This document shows positions 8,298-18,651 of a DNA stretch of 64,000 bases, piece after piece. The position numbers and the translations under genes are program-made. Position 1 is the stretch's first letter. Each line of letters begins with the position of its first letter. The notes under the pieces were generated by a model. It was not told the DNA's origin. It made no database searches and saw only the letters and a list, made by a program, of their open reading frames with translations. Source of the DNA: Paenibacillus sp. FSL R5-0623 (lineage in GTDB: Bacteria > Bacillota > Bacilli > Paenibacillales > Paenibacillaceae); assembly GCF_037974265.1 (NCBI RefSeq), contig NZ_CP150233.1:1860001-1924000 (forward strand), given 5' to 3'.

Positions 8298-8711
8298 ATG
8301 AAACAACAAGTTACGCGTGATGAAGCGATGAAATTAATAGGCAAAAATATTGTTGCAATCAAAAAAGACGGCACTCGGGTTACGGGAAAGCTGTTGAAAG
8401 TATCGGGCAACAAACTGGTGCTGAAGCGTCTGAATGGCAAAAAAGTACGTACAAAAGCGATACTGCCACTGGTATTGTTTGATCTGCTTGCTATTGCCAC
8501 ACTGCCTTATGCTTATGGAGGTGGTCCCGGCTTCGGTCCCGGATATGGACCTGGACCAAAACCAGGCCCTGGATATGGTCCAGGCTACGGACCGGGATAT
8601 GGTCCAGGCTACGGACCGGGATATGGACCTGGAGGACCTGGTGGCGGATATGGACCTGGTCCTGGATTCGGCCCTTATGGCCCAGGTCCACGTCCACCAG
8701 GATTTTTCTAG
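8298..8711 (+). CDS. Sm-like N-terminus with Gly/Pro/Tyr repeat tail, function unknown
   Basis: The 137-residue product has two parts. Residues 1-55 are basic and predicted to be beta-rich (IGKNIVAIKKDGTRVTGKLL, then LVLKRLNGKKVRTKAI), which resembles a small SH3/Sm-like barrel. A short hydrophobic stretch follows, then about 60 residues of GPGYGPGY-type repeats ending PRPPGFF. Gly/Pro/Tyr tails of this kind are common in Bacillales spore coat and surface proteins, so a spore or envelope role is likely but unproven. The ATG has a very strong GAGGAGGAGGGG ribosome binding site. The gene stands alone after a terminator and converges on a GNAT gene. Confidence 0.75.
   Translation: MKQQVTRDEAMKLIGKNIVAIKKDGTRVTGKLLKVSGNKLVLKRLNGKKVRTKAILPLVLFDLLAIATLPYAYGGGPGFGPGYGPGPKPGPGYGPGYGPGYGPGYGPGYGPGGPGGGYGPGPGFGPYGPGPRPPGFF
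8571..8628 (+). repeat. 24-bp tandem repeat coding for GYGPGYGP units
   Basis: Two exact 24-bp copies (8571-8594 and 8595-8618) are followed by a partial third. The repeat keeps the reading frame, so copy-number change would lengthen or shorten the tail by eight residues without a frameshift. Confidence 0.85.
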
Positions 8712-8717
8712 GACATT

Positions 8718-9164
8718 CTATAAATTTTTTTCCAATTCGTAGCAACGGCTTATCATGATGTATCGAATCGCGCTGTATCCATTTTTTTGATAAAACTGAA
8801 GCCCTTTGGTATTGCCCTCATCCACCATAACTTTAGACCTTCGACAACCCCGGGATGCCGCAAAGCTCTCTGCTTTGAGCAACAAAGTTTGCCCATAACG
8901 TTTGCGTTGTTCTTTCGGACTAACGGCCATCATATCGACATAGAGCAATTCCCCATGCATGAGAAAATGGATGAATGCCACAGCAGCTTTGTCTGGCTCC
9001 GGCGAGACAACAAAGGTCATGCCCCTGTTCATTCGCAGGGGTATTTCTTTGCGGATTTTATTGATTTCCTTTTCGCTCATATGGGATAAAGGAACAAGTT
9101 GAGTGTCAATCAGCTTCATGATGGCGCCATCATCCAGCTTGGATGTGCGTTGCCGAATCACCAT
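8718..9164 (-). CDS. GNAT family N-acetyltransferase
   Basis: A 148-residue protein with the GNAT fold: a beta strand reading LLYVDMMAVSPKEQRKRYG, which holds the acetyl-CoA pyrophosphate-binding motif (Q/RxxGxG/A form, here QRKRYG), and the C-terminal FYQKNGY motif. The substrate cannot be inferred. A GGAGG ribosome binding site precedes the ATG at 9164. The gene ends 6 bp from the repeat-protein gene in convergent orientation, with no clear terminator between them. Confidence 0.85.
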   Translation of the reverse strand: MVIRQRTSKLDDGAIMKLIDTQLVPLSHMSEKEINKIRKEIPLRMNRGMTFVVSPEPDKAAVAFIHFLMHGELLYVDMMAVSPKEQRKRYGQTLLLKAESFAASRGCRRSKVMVDEGNTKGLQFYQKNGYSAIRYIMISRCYELEKNL

Positions 9165-9305
9165 GCGGAGCCTCCTTTCAGGACCAGTCGTGCTGCTCGT
9201 ATATCCTATGCCCGAAGCAAGATAAAAGGTGACTGAATGAAGCGCTGGGATTAGGGCTGAAGAGGGAAGAAGGAAGGTTCTCTGAATTTTTATGCAAAAC
9301 AGGTA

Positions 9306-9335
9306 TTGACTTATCGGTTGGAGGAATCATATAAT
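9306..9335 (+). promoter_or_regulatory. Sigma-A promoter of the ilv operon
   Basis: TTGACT at 9306-9311 and TATAAT at 9330-9335 with an 18-bp spacer. Transcription should start near 9342, at the head of the T-box leader. Confidence 0.75.
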
Positions 9336-9341
9336 GTTCCT

Positions 9342-9706
9342 AACATTTAACGAGAATATTTCATCGGCTATGAAGAGGACGAAGTTTTAAGGGCTCTTTT
9401 GCTCAGAGAGTGGCTGGAATTGCTGAAACCACCACCATTATCCCTTATATACGAGCTCACCTCGGAGCTGTTTTCCTGAAAAGCACTGGATGTCACTCCT
9501 TTCGCGTATTAGGGAAAATCGTATGTCTGCGTTACAGACAACAGGTATGGGAAACGACTATGTTCGTTTGAGCTATTCGTTTTGTTGTACCTGGTAAGGT
9601 CCGTTATTGCGAAATTTCGGACAAAGTTGGGTGGTACCACGGAAGCGATAACCTTTCGTCCCTCGCAAGCATGAACTTGTTTGCAGGGGATGGAAGGTTT
9701 TTTTTG
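9342..9706 (+). promoter_or_regulatory. T-box riboswitch, apparent leucine specifier, controlling ilvB
   Basis: The leader carries the T-box core GGGTGGTACCACGG (from 9629), whose TGGT bulge would pair with the ACCA end of uncharged tRNA. A G/A-rich segment with AGAGAG typical of stem I lies near the start. The likely specifier loop reads GAG-CTC-ACC with CTC (Leu) at 9456-9458. The final terminator pairs AACCTTTCGTCCCT with AGGGGATGGAAGGTT and ends in a run of T (9650-9706). Low charging of tRNA-Leu should allow read-through. The codon choice depends on the fold, so Ile or Val cannot be wholly excluded, but Leu fits the ilv-leu genes downstream. Confidence 0.9.
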
Positions 9707-9753
9707 TAACTTTAAATGTCAGAATGGTGTAAATTCCGAGAGGAGGATGACTA

Positions 9754-11505
9754 ATGGGAGCTCAAATTCCAGAAGTACGATCAACAGATGAATTACGTGA
9801 AAAATGGATGAAGCCGGAGGTCATTAGCGGTTCCGAGATTCTGCTGAGAAGTTTGTTGCTTGAAGGTGTGGATTGCGTATTTGGTTACCCGGGTGGCGCA
9901 GTGTTGTACATTTACGATGCAATGTATGGTTTCGAGGATTTCAAACACGTCTTAACCCGTCACGAACAAGGTGCAATTCATGCAGCTGACGGATATGCAC
10001 GTGCAAGCGGCAAAGTTGGTGTTTGTATCGCTACCTCCGGGCCGGGAGCAACCAATCTGGTTACTGGAATAGCCACGGCATATATGGATTCTGTGCCGCT
10101 AGTTGTCATTACGGGAAATGTTAATTCCAGCCTGATCGGCTCGGATGCTTTCCAAGAAGCGGATATTACTGGGATTACAATGCCGATCACCAAACACAGC
10201 TATCTGGTAAAAGATGTTAAGGATCTGTCGAGTATCATTCATGAGGCTTTCCATATTGCCAACACCGGCCGTAAAGGTCCTGTACTGATCGACATTCCAA
10301 AAGATGTCTCAGCCAACAAAACCTTGTTTGAACCGAGCACTGAACCTGTTACATTAAGAGGGTACAATCCACGGACAGTACCAAACAAACTGCAGGTTGA
10401 CCGTTTGGCTCAGGCCATTCAGGAAGCAGAACGTCCAATGATTCTGGCCGGTGGCGGTGTGGTATACTCGGGAGGACATGAAGAACTGTTCGAGTTTGTT
10501 GAGAAGACAGGCATTCCGATTACGACAACCCTTCTGGGGCTTGGTGCATTCCCAAGTGGGCATGAACTATGGACAGGGATGCCAGGAATGCACGGAACAT
10601 ACACATCCAACCTGGCCATTCAAAATGCGGATCTGCTGATTAATATCGGCGCACGATTCGATGATCGGGTAACAGGTAAGCTGGACGGATTCGCTCCACA
10701 TGCCAAAATCGTTCATATCGATATTGATCCGGCTGAGATTGGTAAAAACATTGCAACCGATATTCCAATCGTTGGTGATGTGAAGACCGTACTTGAAATA
10801 GCCAACAAAGAAGTTGGACGTGCAGAGCGTGCAGATGCATGGAGAGACCAGATCAAACAGTGGAAACAAGAGAAGCCATACAGCTATACGGATTCAGACG
10901 AAGTGCTGAAACCGCAGTGGGTTGTTGAAATGTTGAATGATACAACCAAAGGTGAAGCGATTGTGACTACGGATGTGGGACAACATCAGATGTGGGCGGC
11001 ACAATATTACAAGTTTAATCAACCACGTTCATGGGTAACTTCGGGTGGTCTCGGAACGATGGGCTTTGGATTCCCTTCTGCCATTGGTGCTCAGATGGCC
11101 AATCCGGACAGACTTGTTATCTCCATTAACGGTGACGGCGGAATGCAGATGTGTTCCCAAGAACTCGCAATCTGTGCTATTAACAATATACCGGTAAAAA
11201 TTGTGATCATTAACAATCAGGTACTCGGAATGGTTCGCCAATGGCAGGAACTGATCTATGAGAACCGTTACAGCCACATTGATCTGGCAGGAAGTCCGGA
11301 TTTTGTAAAACTGGCTGAAGCATATGGCGTGAAAGGATTACGTGCAACGAATAAAGAAGAAGCAGCGCGTGCTTGGCAGGAAGCTTTGGATACACCAGGA
11401 CCAGTCGTTGTAGAATTCGTAGTACGCAAGGACGAAAATGTGTATCCAATGGTTCCGCAGGGAGCAACAATTGATCAAATGCTGATGGGGGATGCTGACG
11501 AATGA
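9754..11505 (+). CDS. ilvB: Acetolactate synthase, catalytic subunit
   Basis: This ThDP-dependent enzyme makes acetolactate or acetohydroxybutyrate, the first common step of valine, leucine and isoleucine synthesis. The 583-residue protein has the full three-domain layout: an N-terminal pyrimidine-binding domain with the catalytic Glu in RHEQGA, a central FAD-binding domain, and a C-terminal domain with the GDG...NN ThDP motif (INGDGGMQ to IINN). Translation starts at the ATG after GAGAGGAGG. The ilvH start codon overlaps its stop (ATGA), and expression is set by the T-box upstream. Confidence 0.95.
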   Translation: MGAQIPEVRSTDELREKWMKPEVISGSEILLRSLLLEGVDCVFGYPGGAVLYIYDAMYGFEDFKHVLTRHEQGAIHAADGYARASGKVGVCIATSGPGATNLVTGIATAYMDSVPLVVITGNVNSSLIGSDAFQEADITGITMPITKHSYLVKDVKDLSSIIHEAFHIANTGRKGPVLIDIPKDVSANKTLFEPSTEPVTLRGYNPRTVPNKLQVDRLAQAIQEAERPMILAGGGVVYSGGHEELFEFVEKTGIPITTTLLGLGAFPSGHELWTGMPGMHGTYTSNLAIQNADLLINIGARFDDRVTGKLDGFAPHAKIVHIDIDPAEIGKNIATDIPIVGDVKTVLEIANKEVGRAERADAWRDQIKQWKQEKPYSYTDSDEVLKPQWVVEMLNDTTKGEAIVTTDVGQHQMWAAQYYKFNQPRSWVTSGGLGTMGFGFPSAIGAQMANPDRLVISINGDGGMQMCSQELAICAINNIPVKIVIINNQVLGMVRQWQELIYENRYSHIDLAGSPDFVKLAEAYGVKGLRATNKEEAARAWQEALDTPGPVVVEFVVRKDENVYPMVPQGATIDQMLMGDADE

Positions 11506-11984
11506 TTAGACATACGATTTCAATATTGGTAAACGATCAGCCAGGCGTCCTTCAGCGTGTATCAGGGTTGTTCGGTCGACGCGGATTTAACATTGAGAGT
11601 ATTACAGTAGGTCAATCGGAAGAACCTGGACTCTCCCGGATGGTTATTGTTACCATTGGTGACGATAAAACACTAGAGCAGATTGAGAAACAATTGTACA
11701 AAATCATCGATGTTATTAAAGTGGTAGATTTCAGCCTGAAACCGATGGTAGCCCGTGAACTCGCCCTGATCAAAGTGAAAGCAGAGCCTTCCGAGCGACC
11801 TGAAATTCTGGGTGTGGTAGAAACATTCCGCGCATCCGTTGTAGATGTTGGTCCAGGCAGCCTGATTGTGCAAGTAGTCGGAGATACGGACAAAATTGAT
11901 GCTATGATTGAATTGCTCAAGCCATATGGCATTCGCGAATTGTCCCGTACAGGCATCACTGCATTGGTACGCGGCAACGTATAA
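11502..11984 (+). CDS. ilvH: Acetolactate synthase, regulatory subunit
   Basis: A 160-residue small subunit with an N-terminal ACT domain (HTISILVNDQPGVLQRVSGL, FNIESITVG), which binds valine and transmits feedback inhibition to IlvB, and a second C-terminal ACT-like domain. Length and sequence match IlvH/IlvN of Bacillales. It overlaps ilvB by 4 bp, so the two subunits are translationally coupled. Confidence 0.95.
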   Translation: MIRHTISILVNDQPGVLQRVSGLFGRRGFNIESITVGQSEEPGLSRMVIVTIGDDKTLEQIEKQLYKIIDVIKVVDFSLKPMVARELALIKVKAEPSERPEILGVVETFRASVVDVGPGSLIVQVVGDTDKIDAMIELLKPYGIRELSRTGITALVRGNV

Positions 11985-12114
11985 AGCTATAATGAATGAA
12001 GAGGGACGACGGTTAGCTAACATATACAGTTGATCTTATGTGAGTGTCAGTCCCCTAACAGTTGTAATTTAACATTTTAGTGATGTAACGCTTGAAAATA
12101 TAGCTACATTCCCG

Positions 12115-13238
<1,124 letters not shown>

Positions 13239-13298
13239 GCATTAACTTCTAGAACATGCACTTAAAGGTATTCAAGTAAACTTAGAGCTTTAACTGGG

Positions 13299-13331
13299 AA
13301 TAGCGGCCGTGCTTATGCGTGAGCCGCTATT
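13299..13331 (+). other. Hairpin between ilvC and leuA
   Basis: AATAGCGGC (13299-13307) pairs perfectly with GCCGCTATT (13323-13331) across a 15-nt loop. There is no T tract, so transcription probably continues into leuA, and the stem may protect or process the ilvC end of the mRNA. Confidence 0.55.
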
Positions 13332-13377
13332 GCTGGTTCAGAGAAACATATAATAACAAGTACAGGAGGTGCGAAGC

Positions 13378-14919
13378 GTGCGTAAAATCTATGTGTTTGA
13401 CACAACGCTGCGTGATGGAGAGCAATCCCCGGGAGTCAATCTGAACACTCGTGAAAAGGTGGAAATTGCCCATCAGCTCGAGCGGCTTGGCATTGACCGG
13501 ATGGAAGCGGGTTTCCCGGCGGCATCTCCAGGTGACCTGGCAGCTGTCAATGCAGTAGCAAATGCAGTCAAAAATGTGACCGTAATTGGCTTGTCCCGTT
13601 CCAGAGAACAAGACATTGATGCGGTTAAGGAAGCACTTAAAGGTGCACAGGACCCGTGCATTCACGTTTTCCTGGCAACTTCACCCATTCACCGCCAGCA
13701 TAAATTGCGCATGGACAAAGCGCAGGTACTGGATACAGCTCGTTCCGCGATTCGTTATGCCAAGAAAACATTCTCGAAGATTGAATTCTCACTTGAGGAT
13801 GCAGGTCGTACCGAGTATGATTTCCTCGTGGAAATGGTAAATATGGCTGTTGAAGAAGGTGCAGCCGTTGTGAATATTCCGGATACGGTTGGTTACCTGA
13901 GCCCATATGAATACGGCAACATTTTCAAACACCTCAAGGAGAATGTACACGGTATTGAAAAGGTACAGCTGAGTGCCCACTGTCATAATGACTTGGGTAT
14001 GGCGACCGCGAATACACTTGCAGCCATTCTCAACGGAGCCGATCAGATCGAAGGGACGATCAATGGTATTGGTGAACGTGCCGGGAACACGGCGATCGAG
14101 GAAATTGCTATGGCACTGGAGACACGTCAGGAATTTTTCCAGGCGAAAACTTCGCTGCAGTTGTCTGAGATTGCACGGACCAGTCGTTTGGTTAGCCGTT
14201 TGACAGGTATGGTTGTACCTGGAAACAAAGCCATTGTTGGGGCAAATGCCTTCGCACATGAATCCGGCATTCACCAGGATGGCATGTTGAAGGAAAAAAC
14301 AACGTATGAGATTATGACTCCAGAGTCCATCGGTCTGAAGGAAAGCAAACTTGTACTGGGTAAACATTCTGGTCGACATGCTTTCCGTGAAAGGTTGATT
14401 GATCTGGGATATGAGCTGGAAGAAGAAGCATTGAATCGTGCTTTCGCCCAGTTCAAAGATCTGGCTGATAAGAAAAAAGAAGTGACTGATGAAGATCTGC
14501 TCGCTCTAATTGAAGAGAAATTGCAGGATGCACCTGAGGTGTATAAACTGGAATCCATCTTCGTAACGTACGGAGATGAATCGATACCAACAGCCAAAGT
14601 CCGCATTGCGACGCTTGACGGGGATACAATTGAGAAGCAAGCAGAGGGTAACGGATCGGTAGATGCAATCTACAATGCGATTGACCAAGTAAGCGGGGAA
14701 GACGTAACGTTGTCTGACTATTCCATCAAATCGGTAACACATGGTAAGGATGCATTGGGTGAAGTACATGTTGTGCTGACTCAGAATCAGGTTTCGGTAC
14801 AAGGACGTGGCGTAAGCACAGATATATTGGGTGCAAGTGCACGTGCCTATGTAGACGGCCTGAATCAATTGATTGAGAAGCGCAAGACATATACGAACCG
14901 TGTAAACGTTAACCTGTAG
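13378..14919 (+). CDS. leuA: 2-isopropylmalate synthase
   Basis: Condenses 2-ketoisovalerate with acetyl-CoA, the first committed step to leucine. The 513-residue protein has the DRE-TIM barrel ([13 protein letters not shown]), the metal-binding HxH motif ([10 protein letters not shown]) and a C-terminal regulatory domain of about 130 residues that binds leucine. The GTG at 13378 is taken as the start because AGGAGGT at 13364-13370 stands seven bases before it; a GTG at 13369 lies inside the ribosome binding site. A bidirectional terminator follows, so leuB is not in the same transcript. Confidence 0.94.
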   Translation: MRKIYVFDTTLRDGEQSPGVNLNTREKVEIAHQLERLGIDRMEAGFPAASPGDLAAVNAVANAVKNVTVIGLSRSREQDIDAVKEALKGAQDPCIHVFLATSPIHRQHKLRMDKAQVLDTARSAIRYAKKTFSKIEFSLEDAGRTEYDFLVEMVNMAVEEGAAVVNIPDTVGYLSPYEYGNIFKHLKENVHGIEKVQLSAHCHNDLGMATANTLAAILNGADQIEGTINGIGERAGNTAIEEIAMALETRQEFFQAKTSLQLSEIARTSRLVSRLTGMVVPGNKAIVGANAFAHESGIHQDGMLKEKTTYEIMTPESIGLKESKLVLGKHSGRHAFRERLIDLGYELEEEALNRAFAQFKDLADKKKEVTDEDLLALIEEKLQDAPEVYKLESIFVTYGDESIPTAKVRIATLDGDTIEKQAEGNGSVDAIYNAIDQVSGEDVTLSDYSIKSVTHGKDALGEVHVVLTQNQVSVQGRGVSTDILGASARAYVDGLNQLIEKRKTYTNRVNVNL

Positions 14920-15062
14920 GCTCCGATGCAAGAAGCACGCAGCCTTCATTGAACTGAACTATAAGCCGAGACACATGTATGCTGCTAGAATGATTAATTT
15001 TTAATTTAATTAATTTAGTAGATCGTTCGGCTTACTTTGTTACGTTCAGTGAGGTACGTAAA

Positions 15063-15098
15063 AAGTCTGACTCTCCTGTGGAGGGTCAGACTCTTTTG
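15063..15098. terminator. Bidirectional terminator between leuA and the aldo/keto reductase
   Basis: AGTCTGACTCTC pairs with GAGGGTCAGACT over a TGTG loop, with A residues before and T residues after the stem, so it can serve both convergent genes. Confidence 0.9.
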
Positions 15099-15179
15099 CT
15101 TGTATTTATATGATTATGGCAGTAAAACACAGTGCGAGTTGCACGCCTAACTCTCAAATTGGCTTACACTACCAAACTA

Positions 15180-16160
15180 TTACCACGCGTATGCATTAGG
15201 TGCATGTCCACCTGGACCCGGGAAAATCTCATCCAGACGTTTGAGCACAGCTTCATCCAAAGTCACGTCCAGACATTTGAGTGCGGTCTCAAACTGCTCC
15301 AGTGTACGCGGTCCGATAATCGGGGCGGTCACTGCCGGATTGGCTGCAACCCATGCCAAAGCCACCGTATCCTGTGGTTCACCGAGATCACGACAGAGTG
15401 CAGCAAAGTCTTCAAGCTGAGTTTGCTGCTGCTCGATCCGTCCAGCGATGCCCCCGCTGCGTGTTCCTTCCAGCTTCTGCAGAGCATTACGTCCCAGTAA
15501 TCCACCATCCAGTGGACTCCATGGAATGACGCCGAGGCCCAGCTCTTTGGCAGCGGGCAGTACTTCCAACTCAGGCAAACGACAGTTGAGACTATATTTA
15601 TGTTGCTCGGAAACCAGGCCGAGGAAATGACGATTCTTGGCTTCGCTTTGAGCGATTGCAATCTGCCATGCAGCAAAGTTACTCGATCCTACATAACCGA
15701 TTTTACCCTGATGAACGGCATTCTCAAATGCACCCCACAGTTCATTCCATGATACGGCTGGGTCTACATGATGCATCTGGTATAGCTCGATATGATCCGT
15801 CTGTAAACGGCGGAGGGAACCCTCCAGATGCCGTCTGATTTTGTAGGCGGAGAGGCCAGCTTCGTTGTTGGGGCCGTCTGTATCATCATGCATGGAGCCA
15901 TAGACTTTGGTGGCCAGAACCACTTTCTCACGTCTGCCACCACCTTGGTTGAACCAGCGTCCGATAATTTCTTCGGTAAGACCGGAATTCTCTCCCCAGC
16001 CGTAGATGTTAGCGGTATCAAAAAAGTTCACGCCTGCATCAAGTGCTGCGTCCATAATGCGAAAAGCTTCTTTTTCATCTGTAGCAGGCCCAAAATTCAT
16101 GGTACCGAGACAGATTCGACTGACCTTGAGGCCTGATTTACCCAAATACGAATATTGCAT
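15180..16160 (-). CDS. Aldo/keto reductase
   Basis: A 326-residue NADPH-dependent oxidoreductase of the AKR superfamily, (beta/alpha)8 barrel. The catalytic tetrad is visible: Asp and Tyr in FFDTANIYGWGEN, Lys in VLATKVYG and His in YQMHHVD. The C-terminal cofactor segment reads APIIGPRTLEQ. This form resembles YghZ/YhdN-type general reductases; the substrate is unknown. It starts at the ATG at 16160 behind GGAGGGA and sits on the minus strand between leuA and leuB, separating genes that are contiguous in many Bacillales. Confidence 0.9.
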   Translation of the reverse strand: MQYSYLGKSGLKVSRICLGTMNFGPATDEKEAFRIMDAALDAGVNFFDTANIYGWGENSGLTEEIIGRWFNQGGGRREKVVLATKVYGSMHDDTDGPNNEAGLSAYKIRRHLEGSLRRLQTDHIELYQMHHVDPAVSWNELWGAFENAVHQGKIGYVGSSNFAAWQIAIAQSEAKNRHFLGLVSEQHKYSLNCRLPELEVLPAAKELGLGVIPWSPLDGGLLGRNALQKLEGTRSGGIAGRIEQQQTQLEDFAALCRDLGEPQDTVALAWVAANPAVTAPIIGPRTLEQFETALKCLDVTLDEAVLKRLDEIFPGPGGHAPNAYAW

Positions 16161-16393
16161 GTTGCTTATCCCTCCTGCGTACCTGATTTGAATTCAGCTA
16201 TATTTTACCCCACCGGGAGGTCAGGAACAACTTGTGCAGGCTAATCTCTATTAGCTTATAGGTAAAATCTATTAAAGTCATAGATTGTATATCTTGGTCA
16301 AATGACCTTGGAATATGATACAAAAGAGAGAGTTAATATGAGACGTTACTTTATGAATAAATAATGAATGAAATATAAGGAGTGGACAACCCA

Positions 16394-17479
16394 ATGGCAG
16401 ACGTAAAAAAAATTGCAGTTATTGCAGGTGACGGAATTGGCCCTGAAGTCGTAGCTGAGGCTGAGAAAGTTCTTAAACGTACGGAGGAAGTATTCGGTTA
16501 TCGTTTTGAGACAGAACATGCGCTGTTTGGCGGTATTGCGATTGATGAGAAGGGTACACCTCTTCCTGAAGAAACACTGAGCGTATGTAAAAGTGCAGAT
16601 GCAGTCCTGCTTGGAGCGGTGGGTGGTCCAAAATGGGATAACAACAGCAAAGAGCTTCGCCCGGAAACAGGCCTGCTGGGTATTCGCAAAGCACTTGGAT
16701 TGTTCTCCAACCTGCGTCCGGCTGTCGTATTTGATTGCCTGAAGGATGCTTCAACGCTGAAGCCTGAAGTACTGGAAGGTACAGATCTGATGGTGGTACG
16801 TGAGTTGACAGGTGGGATCTACTTCGGTGAGAAATTCAGACGTGAAAGTGCACAGGGCGAAGAGGCTGTGGATACATGTGCATATAATGTAACAGAAGTG
16901 GAGCGGATCGTTCGTCAGGCGTTCGAAATTGCGCAAGGACGTCGCAAAAAGCTGGCTTCTGTAGACAAAGCCAACGTATTGGAAACTTCCCGTCTCTGGC
17001 GTGAAGTCGTGAACCGGGTAGCACCGGATTATCCGGATGTTGAATTGGAGCATGTACTGGTAGACAACTGCGCGATGCAATTGCTGCGTCGTCCGTCCAG
17101 CTTCGATGTCATCGTAACGGAAAACATGTTCGGAGATATCTTGAGTGATGAAGCAGCGATGTTGACGGGTTCCATCGGTATGCTCGCATCTGCATCACTG
17201 GGAGAGGGCAGCTTCGGACTCTATGAGCCGGTACACGGTTCTGCACCGGATATCGCAGGTCAAGGCCTCGCTAATCCAATTGCAACCATTCTCTCTTTGG
17301 CGTTGATGTTCCGCACAACCTTTGGTTATGCAGAAGGTGCGGATGCCATTGAAGCAGCTGTGTCGGATGTATTGAACGCAGGACATCGCACGAGTGATAT
17401 TGCTGTAGACAAGAGCACAGCGATCAGCACAACCGAAATGGGCGATTTGATCGTGGCGGCTATTCAGAAACAAGCGTAA
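16394..17479 (+). CDS. leuB: 3-isopropylmalate dehydrogenase
   Basis: Oxidatively decarboxylates 3-isopropylmalate to 2-ketoisocaproate using NAD. The 361-residue protein shows the N-terminal [11 protein letters not shown] motif, the substrate-binding arginines, [11 protein letters not shown] with metal-binding Asp residues, and the NAD-binding [14 protein letters not shown] segment. The ATG at 16394 follows AAGGAGTGG. Its promoter must lie in the 233-bp gap after the divergent reductase, where no clear sigma-A pair or T-box was found. leuC and leuD do not follow; a peroxiredoxin does. Confidence 0.94.
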   Translation: MADVKKIAVIAGDGIGPEVVAEAEKVLKRTEEVFGYRFETEHALFGGIAIDEKGTPLPEETLSVCKSADAVLLGAVGGPKWDNNSKELRPETGLLGIRKALGLFSNLRPAVVFDCLKDASTLKPEVLEGTDLMVVRELTGGIYFGEKFRRESAQGEEAVDTCAYNVTEVERIVRQAFEIAQGRRKKLASVDKANVLETSRLWREVVNRVAPDYPDVELEHVLVDNCAMQLLRRPSSFDVIVTENMFGDILSDEAAMLTGSIGMLASASLGEGSFGLYEPVHGSAPDIAGQGLANPIATILSLALMFRTTFGYAEGADAIEAAVSDVLNAGHRTSDIAVDKSTAISTTEMGDLIVAAIQKQA

Positions 17480-17496
17480 TTATATTACCAACTACA

Positions 17497-17545
17497 GGCA
17501 GCCCTTTGTTTCCAGTTATGGAATGTACAGAGGGCTGTTCCTTTA
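17497..17545 (+). terminator. Weak terminator after leuB
   Basis: CAGCCCT (17499-17505) can pair with AGGGCTG (17531-17537), followed by a T-rich but interrupted stretch. Confidence 0.55.
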
Positions 17546-17571
17546 TCATTTTTGCCACGAAAAATCCTTAT

Positions 17572-17586
17572 TTATAATGATTATAA
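17572..17586. promoter_or_regulatory. PerR operator, exact match to consensus
   Basis: TTATAATGATTATAA is an exact match to the PerR box TTATAATNATTATAA. PerR is the Fur-family peroxide sensor that represses peroxide defence genes until its iron site is oxidised. The site lies 170 bp before the peroxiredoxin start and about 20 bp before a TTGACT (17606-17611) that could be the -35 box. Confidence 0.8.
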
Positions 17587-17756
17587 AAAAATAATGTTTA
17601 TAATCTTGACTTTGGGAAGTCCGGATGATAACATTTTACTTGTACTTGTTATCAAGTATCAAATCATTTTAATTACAGGAAAAGCGTACGCGTTTTTCTT
17701 GATGATGAGCAATCCGCAAGGATGCTTACATAATCCCAAAGGAGGAATTTTTAGTT

Positions 17757-18296
17757 ATGGCAGAACGTTTGGTAGGTAGACCAGCACCGGATTTCGCAAT
17801 GGAAACAGTATCGGGAGACGGACAAGACTTTGGTTCCGTTAAACTGTCCGATTATCGTGGCAAATGGCTTGTATTCTTCTTTTATCCTTTGGACTTCACA
17901 TTTGTGTGCCCAACTGAAATTACAGCTTTGAGCGTTGCTTCCGAGCAATTCAAAGCTTTGGATACTGAAATCCTTGGCGTGAGTGTAGACTCTGTACACA
18001 GCCACAAAGCATGGATCAATACACCTGTAGACAGCAATGGTCTGGGTCAATTGAACTTCCCGCTGGCTTCTGACATCACGAAGCAAGTGGCTAAAGATTA
18101 CGGCGTTCTGATCGAAGAAGAAGGCGTAGCATTGCGCGGTCTGTTCATCATCGATCCAGAAGGCGAATTGAAATATCAAGTGGTTAACCACAATGATGTA
18201 GGCCGTAGTGTTGAAGAAACACTTCGCGTACTGCAAGCACTGCAATCCGGCGGATTGTGTGCAATGAACTGGAAACCAGGCGACACTAACCTGTAA
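17757..18296 (+). CDS. 2-Cys peroxiredoxin (AhpC/YkuU type)
   Basis: Reduces hydrogen peroxide and organic hydroperoxides with a thiol cycle. The 179-residue protein has the peroxidatic Cys51 in DFTFVCPTE and the resolving Cys168 in GGLCAMNW, so it is a typical 2-Cys enzyme with an intact active site. The C-terminus is that of the AhpC/Prx1 class and closest in form to Bacillus YkuU. It has a strong AAAGGAGGA ribosome binding site. The exact PerR box upstream predicts induction by peroxide. It is a single-gene unit closed by a terminator. Confidence 0.92.
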   Translation: MAERLVGRPAPDFAMETVSGDGQDFGSVKLSDYRGKWLVFFFYPLDFTFVCPTEITALSVASEQFKALDTEILGVSVDSVHSHKAWINTPVDSNGLGQLNFPLASDITKQVAKDYGVLIEEEGVALRGLFIIDPEGELKYQVVNHNDVGRSVEETLRVLQALQSGGLCAMNWKPGDTNL

Positions 18297-18324
18297 GCCA
18301 GATTAACTTGAACGGTTTTTGTTC

Positions 18325-18357
18325 AAGCCCTCATCCCGTTAGGGATTGAGGGCTTTT
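18325..18357 (+). terminator. Terminator after the peroxiredoxin gene
   Basis: AAGCCCTCATCCC pairs with GGGATTGAGGGCTT (one bulged T) over a GTTA loop, followed by T residues. Confidence 0.92.
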
Positions 18358-18360
18358 TGC

Positions 18361-18651
18361 ACCCTTTTGACGGTAGTTATCACGAAGTTAATCAAAAGTG
18401 TTTGAACAAGCAGCTAAGCGTGTTAATAATATATTAGAAGAAAGTCTTCTTTTTATCTGTTGAAAGAGGAATTGATGGCCTTTAAGGCGAATAGGGTATG
18501 GAAACCCGGTAAATATTCCGGTGCTCTGCATTTATAATCTGTACATGAATGTGATACACTGATGGAACTATTCCTTTTCGGAAGTGCTGGAAGTGTACGG
18601 GATGGCATTTTAACAAAAAAGTCCCGGCACGAATAAGGAGGGTGAACAAAA
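18361..18651 (+). other. Intergenic leader before the zinc-finger gene
   Basis: Contains a small terminator-like hairpin (AGAAGA 18436-18441 with TCTTCT 18445-18450, then T residues) and a 20-codon frame at 18475-18537 (MAFKANRVWKPGKYSGALHL) behind AAAGAGGA. Neither is strong evidence of a gene or attenuator. No known riboswitch motif was recognised. Confidence 0.35.

Noticed and set aside
8571..8628. Short tandem repeats that could suggest a CRISPR-like or satellite array
   Set aside because: They are in frame within a coding sequence and encode GYGPGYGP units; there are no spacers.
9275..9290. Partial CodY-like box (TCTCTGAATTTTT) just upstream of the ilvB promoter
   Set aside because: Only about nine of fifteen positions match the consensus, which is common by chance in AT-rich sequence.
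15180..16160. Recent horizontal insertion of the aldo/keto reductase into the leu operon
   Set aside because: No repeats, mobile genes or clear compositional change flank it, so only the altered gene order is reported.
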